The notes beneath the pieces are model-generated. The model saw only the letters and a program-made list of their open reading frames with translations. It searched no databases and was not told the origin of the DNA. 64,000 nt of DNA from Amaranthus tricolor (taxonomy: Eukaryota > Streptophyta > Magnoliopsida > Caryophyllales > Amaranthaceae), in assembly GCF_026212465.1 (NCBI RefSeq), contig NC_080062.1:4800865-4864864 (forward strand). The letters run 5' to 3'. This document shows positions 11,720 through 25,100 of this stretch, one piece after another. Numbering within the stretch: position 1 is the first letter of the stretch; each line of letters opens with the position of its first letter. The position numbers were made by a program, and so were the translations under genes.

Positions 11720-13705
11720 AAAAATATTTTATGAAAGGTGATTTATAAACTCTCAATAAAATTCTATAAAAAACATTTTCTAGAATATTTCCAAATGAGT
11801 CTATAATTGGCAAGTTAGTGTTACATCGCCAATTCGCCATAATGTACGAGGAAGGAAAATAAACAAAAAGAATTAGTTTGTTATGGAGACCCGTGACCGT
11901 GAGGTAACAAGCACCTATCTTAACTTATTAAGTTACTAGTATAAAATTCGTCTAATATACGAAATTCTTAGTTAGAAAAAATATATAAATTTTATTTAAA
12001 AAAATATGTAATAATAAATATATTGTATACTAAAGATGAAGTAATAAATAATAATTGTTAAAAAGGGGTAATATGACATTTTTAAATGTGTAATAAATTT
12101 AAATAATTTGTAGATGACTAAAATAAATAACAGGTTGATTAACTTTATTTGCCACTTAAATCAATATGAACCAATAAAACTCTTTCATCTTGCGTGACTC
12201 CAAAAGATTAACACGTGTGATTTTTCGGTCTTTTTATTAAATTGTAAAATAATTAGTTGAAATAATTTCTATAATTAACTCAGTCTAAATCTTAATAAAT
12301 TATTTAATGTCATTTAAATATTTCTTACTTTATTTTATTTTCAAATTTCTCTAGCAGTAATTTATTAAAAAATATATGATTAATATTATGTTTTCTAATT
12401 TATAATTTTAAATTTGTTAATATAAACTAAATGATTCTTAAATTATTGTTTCTATCATCTTAGTCATTAGATTAGAGTATTTGATTAGTTGAAATAATTT
12501 ATATAACTAAATCAGTAAATTTAACATGTTTAATATTGATTGATTGTCAAATCTTTGATTCTGTGAACTGGTCAGCTATTTAATTCAGTTAATTTAAATA
12601 CTCCAATCGAAAAATTACATATAGCAAGTGCTTTAGAAATTTGACACCTGACTTTTGACAGTTTTTTTATTAGATGTTATAATTATGATTACTACTTCCT
12701 CACTCCATTTCAATTTGCTTAATTTTATATTTTAGTCCGTCTTGATAAATTCAACTCATTACTATTTTAGAATGTGATTTTTCCACTTGAATTAATAAAT
12801 TTTTACTTTCTATATTCTCTCAAAATTTAATTTTCAATTATCAGTCATAATAATCTAATAAACTCAACTTTTTAATATCTGTCTCATTTCTATTCAGTAA
12901 ATATATAGGGGCAAAGGAATAATTTCATAGGTATTCTTTTAGGTCAACAATTCGTTTTGAATCACGTGTTTTGGATTAAATTTTATTTTCATGTTAATTT
13001 TTACATAATTATAAATTTATTTTTTAAAGTCATATACTTCTTCTGGTTTTTAATAGTTGTTACATTTTTATTTTTTACGCTATTCAATGTACAATTTTAA
13101 TCTTTAAATATCTTTAAATTTATACGATAATTTTTTTAAAAAATTTATATTATAAAAATATACATTAAGACGAATCAAACAAGATTTCAGTTAAGTATAT
13201 TTTATATCATAAGTATATGCCAAATAAAATGATCACTTAAGTATATTTTATATCATAAGTATATGCCAAATAAAATGAGCCTGTTGCTATAGAAATTGTA
13301 AAACATCTTAAAATATGATTCAGACAAGTCAGATCTGATCCATCAAGAAAGTAAAACACAAACAGCTAGAGCAAACCAAAAAGTATTAAAAAAATAAATA
13401 ATATTTCAATTAAGAACATAACGGAATAGAAGTATGTATAAGCTATGTATACAGCGCTTGCACTAACATCACATTTAAACACGATCTCTAAAAATTCATT
13501 TTCGTTCATAGTTCTTGTACCTTAGAAATTTCTTTCAGATTCCTAATTCTGTAATTCATTTCACATCGTGATGATCTTCGACGAACTGTTTTTTGCATTC
13601 TCATAAATCGGTAGCTTGACTTTTCGTTCTTCTGTAATATTAATTCCTTCATTGTATTCAAATCAACAATTTTGTTCGATTGTTTGACGATTCGATTTTA
13701 TAACA
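11720..13705. other. Intergenic DNA and clathrin gene promoter region
   Basis: No gene. A degenerate Stowaway-like stretch may lie at about 12695-12905 (actccatttcaatttgc-type end). The last 250 bases before the clathrin ATG are CT-rich and probably contain the 5' UTR. A candidate TATA-like GTATAAGC at about 13436 is uncertain. Confidence 0.4.
13191..13278. repeat. Two-copy 46 bp tandem duplication
   Basis: A 42 bp unit beginning ttaagtatattttatatcat occurs at 13191-13232 and again, identical by eye, at 13237-13278, separated by TCAC. It is probably a recent local slippage event. Confidence 0.9.
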
Positions 13706-16700
13706 ATGGCGGCTGCTAATGCTCCGGTTGTCATACGCGAAATTCTTACGGTTAGTTAGTCCTATAAATTTGTTCCCATCCATGGTTTACTTCGTGTTAT
13801 TTGCCATTTTTGTAAAGCATGCATGTTGATCTTGGTTTACATTGAGAAAAATGGCTAGATCTGGATAAATATTGATGTTGTGCAATTATGATTAGAAGAT
13901 TGGTAAAATGCAGTTTCGTAGGGTGCTTGTTATGGATTAGTGATGTGATTGAATAATGACATAAATTAGGAAATTGTTTGAAGCTGTTATGACTTTTTTT
14001 GTTTGATTTCCTGCGATTGTTTGCAGTTGCCGAGTATTGGAATAAATCCACAATTCATCACATTCAATAATGTGACGATGGAATCAGAGAAGTATATATG
14101 TGTGCGAGAAACTGCACCGCAGAATAGTGTTGTTATTGTTGATATGAATATGCCGATGCAACCATTACGAAGGCCAATCACGGCGGATTCTGCTCTCATG
14201 AATGCGAATACTCGAATTCTTGCGTTGAAAGGTTGGATTGATATTTCGGTAACTCATAACAATTGAATCATACTGAAATCCGTTAGTGTTTTTTTTCTTT
14301 GGAATTCCTTGTGTTGATTGAAGAACATGAAATAAACCAAATAAGATACTATGCTTCCGTATGTGCTGTTTGTGATACTAGGTGATCTTTTTAGTTTTCT
14401 AGAGGGCGGTTATATTTTGTAGGTTTTTTTCGAATGTGCACAGTAAATTGCTGAAGGTAGTTCTCACTTAAGACTTGCTAAAATTTTGCTTTTATGCGAA
14501 GCTTGATGACTATTATGAAGATCTGTAGTTTATCATGTGCAAGTTATTTACATTGTTAGGTTGACGAGTGTGATCAATATGACCAAAGTCTTGAGTTATC
14601 CTTAGGTCTTATATAGGACTGTATATGCTTAATGTGGAAGACTTATATGTTCATAATCCATTCAAGAAGGGTATTGTGAGCTTGTTCAGTGGGAATTGAG
14701 ATCGACGAGATCATTTAAATGCCTATTTATCGATTGTTTTTGAAACAATTCTAAACACCTGCTACGAATTATTTGCTTCGATATTGGTTAAGTGGACATA
14801 GGTTTTTGTGTAGAACATTTGGAATTATTGTACGTTATGTTGAGGTATACTTGTGTTTGATACTTCTAGCTAGCTGTTTTTAGTTGTTAGTAGGCTTTCT
14901 TCCCATGTTTGATCTCATTTTCCTTGTGCTAGATGGTCCTTGTAGCTCATGTTTAATTTTTACTCTCTTCCTAAAGTCACACTCACACTTTGACCAATTT
15001 TTAAAAATTACATATTAAATAAAGCTCGGCAATATGATACACATTGATACAAGTCTAATTTTCTCGAATTCCTGATGATTATCTTTTATTTATAAGATGT
15101 GATCAAAGGTATGTATTGTAAGGTATTCTCGAGTGTGATTATGGAAGCGAGGTTCTTGATGATACAATGATTTGAAGGACGAATATGTGATTTTCCAATG
15201 TGGGGACCCAAATGTTCAGTCCGCAAAAAATTGACAGCCTGATTTGTTAGATTGATCATGTTTTAAACATATTGCACTGGAATATAGGAGAGTGTTTATA
15301 AACTGTATGAGATTGGTATAAAGTATGCCGAGTTTCATGGCTCATGTCATGGATTTTGTTCATGTAAAGTTATCTCGATATGAAATGGAAAAGTAGGTTT
15401 GTCATGAACTTCATGCGGTTTCATGATATTTGAATTGAGGTATGATGAACTAGCAGTAGTTTCAAATTATTAGTTTTCAGCACTGAGATGTGGGTTGTCA
15501 GTGAGGAAGATGTTAATACAAAAACAATTTTTAATTTGGTCAGATTTGTTATGAGAAACTGCTAGTGTGACTTTTAACTCATATTCTTAGTCTAAATTTC
15601 CAAAAAGTGGACTTAGCTCATATAGAGAATTTTGTATACTCGGCTTTTTTCAAAAACGTTCATGTAACCCATATATGTTGCTCACCTGAATGATATTTAT
15701 CCTTCTCGTGTATTGAGTTTTCAATGAAAAAGAGACATTTTTATGATTTTTTATGGCCTTTGTGTAGCTCAACTTCCCGGTACCACTCAGGATCATTTAC
15801 AAATATTTAACATTGAATCAAAAACAAAGGTGAAATCACATCAGATGCCTGAGCAGGTACATGTTTGTGACCATGATAGACCCTATTATGATGGGTTGTA
15901 GTGCATCTTTCCTTCCAATTATATTTGTTGTTCTTTGAACCCATGGTATTTGTTTTTTTTTTTTTTTTTTTTTTGGTGTAGATTGTCTTTTGGAAGTGGA
16001 TTTCTCCAAAAATGCTTGGACTTGTGACACAAACATCAGTCTATCATTGGTCAATTGAAGGTGGGATGTAGTTTTGACTATTACCTCATCGAATCCCCTT
16101 ATACTGTCGTATTAGTTGTTGGTTGTTTAATTTGATTATTTCATTGACATTTTTATGACGATTAAAATGCAGGGGATGCTCAACCTGTAAAAGTTTTTGA
16201 AAGGACTGCTAATTTGGCAAACAACCAAATAATTAACTATAAATGTGATCCTTCTGAAAAGTGGTTGGTCTTGATTGGTATTGCACCTGGTTCACCAGAG
16301 GTACAGAAACTTATAATCTGGTTATTTCTGTTGCGCTCTTATTGCTCAAAGGCTTGTGTTTTAAATGGTTCATGTGAGGCTGGCATTAATGGATTGACCC
16401 AACTCAGTCATGAGCGTCATATATAAAATACTTCTATGAAGATTTTTTTTTTTTTTTGAAAATCTATGTACTCTGTTGCATTATGAAAACTCAACTTTGT
16501 TATTGTTTTTTTTTCATCCGGTAATCTCAACTTTAATTTATCTATGTGCTCCCTTGCATTGTCATACAATAATTATTCTTTTTTTTTTGTCACACTAAAA
16601 ACTTTACATTTGATAGTTGATACATTGTAAAGTTGGTGCATAAAATATATTTTTTTATATTGCTATTTTATGTTATCCTATAGTCAATTATGATGAGTGA

Positions 16701-19700
16701 TTGTACCAAGTACATACTTGTGTTCAACCTGAAAATTGTTGTTGAGAAATGATGAAATCTATTCTGAAAATTGAAATGAATAGGAGAATCTAATATTTTG
16801 GTATCAGAATGTCAGGCTCTAAGATGGGCTTAAAATTTATTGAGAAAATGTGAAGCTTCATAGAGTTTATGGACAAATATTATTCTACTTCTTTGTAGGA
16901 AATAATGTAGTATGCATTATTGTTGTCCTCTTTAAAATAAAACTATGTTGGTGTTGGGACTGAATGGAATTAGTACCAGTAAGGTTGTTTATCAGGTCGT
17001 GATTTAGGTTTTGGGGGTGTACTTTTCTCATAGCCATAGGTGTATACTTTCTACTTTTATTGCTTTTGTTTGTTTGAATTCCTGTACTATCTTAATGGCA
17101 TTTTCTTATTGTCAGTATAGTGTCAAGCACATATTGTCAAGATTTGTATGCTTAATTGCTTCTTCTGGTGTACAAGTGAAGGACACCTGTTGAGTGTGCA
17201 ATTCTTGTTTCTGCATAACAGCTTGATTTGGTCTTTTAAGCTTACTTTTGTTAGTGATGTTTCAGTTCAAGATCAAAAAAGTGGATTTGCTTTTCTCTTT
17301 CTTTTGTCCAACTCTGCCTGTTCACTAATATAATTACAATTGCTATGTTATAGAGGCCTCAACTTGTCAAAGGAAGTATGCAGCTTTTTTCTGTGGATCA
17401 GCAGCGCAGTCAAGCTCTTGAAGCTCATGCTGCATCATTTGCTTCATTCAAAGTATAATTTTTTCACTTTTTTGCTTTCTTGATGTCTCTCATATGTTCA
17501 GTATTCCATAATACTTCCACATGGTTCGTAGGTCCCTGGAAATGAAAATCCCTCTACTCTTATCGTGTTTGCTACAAAGTCCATGAATGCTGGCCAGGTT
17601 ACATCTAAGCTGCACATCATAGAGCTCGGTGCTCAGCCAGGTTTCCCAAATTGCTTCTTGTTCTTAATGTCCACTGTTTTCTTCATGTGAAATTTTATGT
17701 GTTTTGATTTAGTTTTCTTTGATTCAAGTATCTCCTTTATGCCAAACTTTTGTCACTTTTTGTTTCTGTACACTCATTGCTAACAACGATATATTGCCTT
17801 TTTAGAAATGGGTAATTTAAAATATTGCTAAAATATAGTTTTAGTCGATGTAATTCTTTTTTGCCTGACATAATCCTGAACTAACCAATTATTAATGCAT
17901 TTAATCCTATGTTTATCCTCACCAATATATGTGGTATTTCTATGTTCTGATCTTTGTATAATATTGACAGGAAAAGCAAGTTTTACAAAGAAACAAGCTG
18001 ATCTATTCTTCCCTCCTGATTTTGCTGACGATTTCCCAGTAGCAATGCAGGTACTAATCTAGAGTGTGTCAACTTATATTTTAAGCGCATTGAAGTGCTT
18101 GTTTCATTGTCAGTTCTATTCCTTGCAACTCCATATGAACTTTGCGTCAATCTTTTCTGCAGATATCCCAAAAATATGGTTTGATATATGTTATTACCAA
18201 GCTTGGCCTGTTATTTGTGTATGACCTTGAGTCTGCGAGTGCTGTTTATCGGAATCGAATTAGTCCGGATCCCATTTTTTTGACATCAGAGGCCACGTCT
18301 GCTGGAGGTTTCTATGCCATCAACAGGAGGGGGCAAGTGCTTCTTGCTACCGTTAATGAAGCTTCTATTGTTCCTTTTGTCAGTGGCCAGGTAACGTTTT
18401 GGACACTTTCGTTTTAAGATTTGAATAAAATTATTAAGCTGCTACAGAGAGTAACATACTAATGATGTTCTTGGGTTGCTGCAGTTGAACAATTTGGAGC
18501 TTGCTGTAAATCTTGCCAAAAGGGGTAATCTCCCTGGTGCGGAAAATCTGGTAGGTTGTCGGATGGCTTTTCAGTTTTCCGATGGCACTTTTTTAATCAT
18601 TCAATATTTATGTATTGGTTTTTTGAAGTTGAGTGTTGTCTCACATTCTTTTTTGCCGATGTTAATTTCTTAAAAAGCATTTCAGCTGAATGACTCAAAA
18701 CAGATGGCTTGTGTTATTTTGCTTGGCTATGAAAATCCTGCAATGTTTAGGACTGAACAGTGAACACTAAACAATTCTGTAAAGAAGAAAGGAATTATAA
18801 TAATTTATATTTTTAAAGAATTTATTTAAATGTTTTTGAAGCCGTTGGAAATTTATTACTAGTGGCATTTTTGTTATCTCTTATAAGAACTTTTTGGTAT
18901 CTCTTTGTGTTTTCAAGGCTTTTTTTTGGCCAATTGAGAGTGACAACCGGCACATGAACTTTTTGTTTATTTATTTTTTTTGAAGGAAAAGGTATGCTAA
19001 TATATTTAAGAGTAACGTCCGCAAGGAGAAAGTTGGTAAGCCAAAGAGGACCACCATCAAGTCAAAACTTGTTATAAGAACTAGGAAAAGCCCATCGAGC
19101 AAATCTATGAGCCTCATTATTGTCTTCTCTAAAACAAATACTTAAAACAACTGAATCAAGCAAACTACTAAAAGACAAAATGTTATCTATAAAAACTTGA
19201 GAATGAAACTTTGTTGCCCTTCTCGGTTAATAGCTTCAATCACATTTTTGGCATGGACTTGTTAGGGCTATCAAGAGTTAGAACGATGGAGACCTTACAA
19301 TAGGTCACTACAGGAAGAAATTTAATGAATTGATTTAGTTTTGGTTCATGTACTCGGGCCCATCTGTAAGGATTAAGGCTTTGACATTATTGTATTAAAT
19401 CAATTATAGTTACTTATCCTGCTAACATAGGCATCGATTTATATTTCATAGTGAAATTACCATTGTTGATGCTTTAGTTAAGTAGACTTAAGGATTAATC
19501 ATTATAAAATCACTTAATAGACTCTAGGATTGACCTTTTATTTAGGAATGTCTCATTTCCATGTACCTTAAGGGATTACGGCTTTGGCGTTATTATTGTT
19601 GCCTTTCATACTTTCATGTAAAAACTCTTCTTAAAGAAGTGGGCAACATCTCTAAAGCAAAATCCTTCTTGATTCACTTTTGTGCTTCATGTTTTAGGAT

Positions 19701-22044
19701 TTCAACCTAAACTTTGTTGATTCTGTTTGCATTTGTTGATCGTTCTTTATGTTCAATGGCAAATGCAAAAATTTAATTTTGTTGTTGTGCCTTACCCTTG
19801 GAATGTTGGGTTCAAGGTTTAACAGAGGCGGAATTTTGTCTGTTATTGCTGAGTTGCCATGTTGTACTGTTTTCAGGTTGTCCAACGCTTTCAAGAACTT
19901 TTTGCTCAAACAAAGTACAAGGAAGCAGCTGAGCTTGCTGCTGAATCTCCACAAGGAATCTTGCGTACTCCTGACACAGTTTCGAAGTTTCAGGTGGGAG
20001 AGTAGCTGCAAGACTTTGTATTTTTTTTCATTAGTATTGATGATGGATCACATGTTCAATTTGGCATCTGCTGCATGTGTTTTTTTTAATAATTGGGTAA
20101 CAACAACTTATGACTGTTGTCTGACTTGTCTCTTCTTATTTTTCTAGTTGGTCTTACTTCAATCTGCACCATCTGTATTCACCTTTGTCTTTGATTCTGT
20201 CCGACCTCATTCCTGCGTAAAGACATACCATGGAAGCAATAGAAATAGCTTCATACTCGTTGATGGAGTACACAACTTTTTATACTGCAAACATTAGAGA
20301 AAAGAAAAACACTAGCGATCCTTTTGCATGTCTTAGATTCTTAGTTGTGGCCTCAGGCATCTTGGTTCTCTTCATATTTCTTGTCATCCCTAAGGTTATC
20401 TTGATATAAATCAAAAGTCAAAACTATAAGCACTTGTGGAATCATTGCTAAGGGTCTGTTTGGTATTATTGTGATTTCTGTTTTTGTTTTTTTGATTTTT
20501 AAAGTCATGTGATATATGTCCTCTAATGAATTAAAAATTAGGCAAATTTATTGGGAACATGATTTTGAAAACTGATAACCACCTTTTCTGGTTTCCAATT
20601 TTTGGTTTTTAGTTTTCAAGAAAATTGATTACCGGAAACAAAAAACGTTAACAAATTCATGTATGTTGAAGTTTAATTATATCAAAGATTTTGTCTTTGT
20701 TCTTCGTATTGATTAGATATTGTATATTATTTTTATTTTTAGTTTTAAAGTTCTTTGGTTTCAGATTATGATGAACTATAGTCAAATGAGGTAATAAATT
20801 ATGTGCGCTTCTTATCTTTGTGACGTTTCAGATCACCTTTTTTTAATCAAGGGTAAATCAAAAACTACCTTTTTGTTATCACAAGGGTAAAGTCGCAAAC
20901 ATCTGACCTCACAAATCCTGCCTACATAGTATCCTTGTTGGAGCCACCTAACGACCTTTGGGGTAATGGAATGTGCGCGCTTCAGATTGGATAGATATAT
21001 TCAAAATTATTGATTACGATAATTTGCACAACTTTGACTGTCTATAATAGATAGCTTTGCTATACTCAATCTTCTTTTGAGATGCACAATATCCCCTTGA
21101 AACGTGATCACAATTTTGTTTGTTACTGTTACTATGTGGTTTGTGCTAACTTTTGGTGGTTTATCATTGCAGAGTGTTCCTGTTCAATCAGGGCAGACAC
21201 CACCTTTGTTGCAATACTTTGGGACACTTCTGACCAGAGGAAAACTCAATGCATTTGAATCCTTAGAACTGTCCCGCCTTGTTGTGAATCAGAACAAGAA
21301 AAATCTTCTGGAGAATTGGTTGGCAGAGGATAAACTGGAGTGCACCGAGGAACTTGGAGATCTAGTGAAGGTACTTGTTGTTATTATATGGTTTTCTTGT
21401 ACTAATATCATTGCTCGTTACTATAGAGTGTTATCTGATGTCGTGGCCTCTTTTTTATCTGACAGACTGTTGACAACGATCTCGCCTTGAAGATATACAT
21501 CAAAGCTAGAGCTACTCCAAAGGTTGTTGCTGCCTTTGCTGAGCGCCGGGAATTCGACAAAATTCTCATTTACTCGAAGCAGGTAAGAGGGATCCTTTTA
21601 TCTTTAAGCATTAATTCATTTTGAAGCCTATTAATTTTATTCTCCGGGTTAGCCTATTGTGGTTCTTGCATTACACTCTTGTATGGGCTATAATGCAATC
21701 TTTAAATTTCTCTTATTCATGTAGGTCGGTTATACACCAGATTACTTGTTCCTTCTCCAAACTATTCTTCGACAAGATCCACAGGTGTTTTCATCTTCTT
21801 CGACATACCCTTTTTTTTTGCCTGAAAAGAGCCCGTTGTTATTTTACCTTTTCTTAATTACTAATGAAATGATTTTTGGTAGTTTGTTGTAATTGTTGCA
21901 TATTTATCTATTTCGCATTACAGGGTGCTGTCAATTTTGCACTGATGATGTCTCAAATGGAGGGAGGGTGTCCCGTTGATTATAACACGATTACAGATCT
22001 TTTTCTTCAGGTGTGGATTTGATTTCGGTTTTGTGTTATTTATC

Positions 22045-22130
<86 letters not shown>

Positions 22131-25100
22131 GAATTTGAAGCTGGGAGTTCTATACCTATAATCTCCTTGCCATCTTGTTTTAAGGAAATAGCTTTCCTAT
22201 GGTTGTTACCGCATTCATTTTTTCATCCAGCAAAGTATGAAGTGTGAACCCTTTTCTCCCCTTGTGTTGCTCAGAGAAACTTGATCCGCGAAGCAACTGC
22301 ATTTTTGCTTGATGTTCTAAAGCCAAATTTGCCAGAGCATGGTTTTCTGCAAACGAAGGTATGCCATAAGTTTTGTTGACTGTATAGTTAAGATATGTTA
22401 ACAATCATCTGTAATAGCTTAGCATTTGACTCATGGATTATTTATGAAGGTTTTGGAAATCAATCTTGTTACTTTTCCTAATGTGGCTGATGCCATTTTA
22501 GCAAATGGAATGTTCAGTCACTATGATCGTTCTAGAGTTGCTCAGCTTTGTGAAAAAGCTGGTCTTTACATACAAGCTCTTCGGGTAAATAGTCTTCAAA
22601 CTTTGTTTTCTTGGTCTTAATCCATGTTTTGAACTGTAACTCCTTAATGATTTGTTTTAATTCTGTTTGCTTGCAGCACTATACTGATTTACCAGATATT
22701 AAACGTGTTATTGTGAATACCCATGCAATAGAACCACAGGTCTGTACCATAAACCTTATTTTATTTGATGTACTTCTAGTGATTGTCATGTTGTTGATAT
22801 TTTTTCCATGCGCAGGCACTTGTTGAATTCTTTGGGACTCTTTCTCGTGAGTGGGCACTAGAGTGCATGAAAGACCTTTTACTTGTCAATCTCAGGGGCA
22901 ACCTTCAAATTATTGTCCAGGTATACTTATTATTTTTTGATATTCTAATACACTATGAATATGACTATAATTACTACAAATATTGTTATGGCTATTACTA
23001 ATTGTGTTTTTATTTGTGTGTTTTTAATTATAGTTTTGTATGCTCATTGATTATTTTGTCCAATTACAACAGGCCATTATGGTCGGTCAAAGTTTATTTA
23101 TTTTGGTAATTTCAAAGTCTATAAACTGGCCTTGGTAAAAGTATAATTTATACAAAAAGTGGTAATTGGTAATCAACAACTATTACTCAGATATGGCCAT
23201 TTTGGTGATATTCTGATGACAAGAGATGGCATAGACTTTGGTTTTCTGTTGGCCAATATATGTGTACTTTACACCATGCAGTACTATACTTTTAATGCTC
23301 TCGAGACTCTGCTCCTAAAATACTAGAGGTGGCCAATGGGAGGGTCAACCCTAAAACGGACCTGAATTGGAAAATTCAGGGTGGCACAGGTCTAAATACT
23401 TAAATAAACAGCACGCGACCAGGCACAGGCACAGGCAGAAGCCAAATCTGAACTGTCCCATTCTTGAACTGGTCATGAACGGACCGATTCGTCTATGAAC
23501 TGGCTTGTGTATTAGCTTTTTGTGTATGTCAGTTATTTAAAATTAGGGTTTGAGTGATTGTATTTACTAATAATTATGATACTCTTTGTAAGTTAACCAT
23601 CAATTTAATCAAGGAAAAATTACCTAATAATCCACAACTTATTCATGATTTTCCTACAATATTCTCAACTTTTGATTAACCTTGAATAATCCCAACTTCG
23701 AGGGGTATTTTCCTTAGGTGAACCCGGTAACCGGATGACTTGCTATAGCGAGTTTTATTTTTTTAAAAAAAATAAAAGAAAATAAAATGTCGAAAAAAAT
23801 GTTAAAAAATGTGCAAAAAAATTTTATCATTTTTTTATTATTCGGAATTTTTTAGTAAATTTTCAAATTAATTTTTAATTTACTATTTTGGTGAATTACC
23901 TACTATAGCTGGTCATGGGGTTACCCAAGTTTACTCTAGGCAAATACCCCTAAAGTTGGGATTATTCATAGTTAATCAATAGGTGGGATTATTGTAGAAA
24001 AATCATGAAAATGTTGGATTATTCTAGGTAATTTTTTCTTTTATTAATAAAAATAAATGAAGCAAAACACATACTTAAATCAAGTTCATTCTTTGTTTTC
24101 TTCATCAATCACTCCCTAGCATTGATGTTGGTTGATACCATAATTTAACAAACTAAAAACCATACCCGAAATTTCATGCGTTGTAAACGTGTAAAAAGAC
24201 TCTGTATTGAGGAATATCATATCACATGCATTCGAACTATATTTGGATTTACGATAATCGTTGCCGTATCACTTCCGTTACTACATTAGCGTGTTCGTTA
24301 CCGCGATTGCGACTTTTGCCACATTTTTGCACTATGTTAATGAAAAATTGAAGCCACACGGGTTTTGTTCTGCTCATATTTTGTTTTTAAATTTTTTTAA
24401 AACATTTATTGATGAATCAGCATGAATGTGCTCAAAATTGACTAAGCTTGAAAATGAATTAAAATGATTTTTGACTGGGCTTTTTAGTCGAATCGACCCG
24501 AAACTGGTGGGAACCTCTTATGGCCATCTCTGATAGTAATTAATCACTTCAAAAAAGAAAATAAAAACACATAACAATGCCAAAACTATATTACCAAAAA
24601 TTTGGGGTCGACTTCATGAACCAAAACGAATAAACATGAGAGATCGTCAATAATGAAGATTTTTTGGCTTTAGCCTTTATCTAAAAAACTAAAAAGAGTT
24701 AATTCCAATGATCGTGCATTCATATCTATTCAGTACTTGTGCAAATATTATTTTTTCATGTCATTCTTCACTCAGGTAATCCACGTCATTTTTGGCTATC
24801 TATTCCTTTTCTAAGTTCCTCAAAATTGAAAAGGAATAAAAAGAAATTAACAAAGCATAAACCCCTTTAAAGAAAGCACGGACTACAATGTGTTTTACTT
24901 CATGGTGTATATTATAATTTGCATAGGTGGAAAGAGCATGTCATAAGCACAATAACTATATGTCATCAATTTTAATGCTAAGCTAGCATGATGTCGTATT
25001 GCTAATTCAAAAAATGTTTATGTTTTTGTTTACGTTTGCAGACCGCTAAAGAATACAGTGACCAGTTAGGAGTTGATGCATGCATAAAACTCTTTGAGCA

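Noticed and set aside
21976..22161. Short frame with Ile-Tyr repeats in the clathrin intron
   Set aside because: Runs from an exon end into the TA repeat; intronic artefact.
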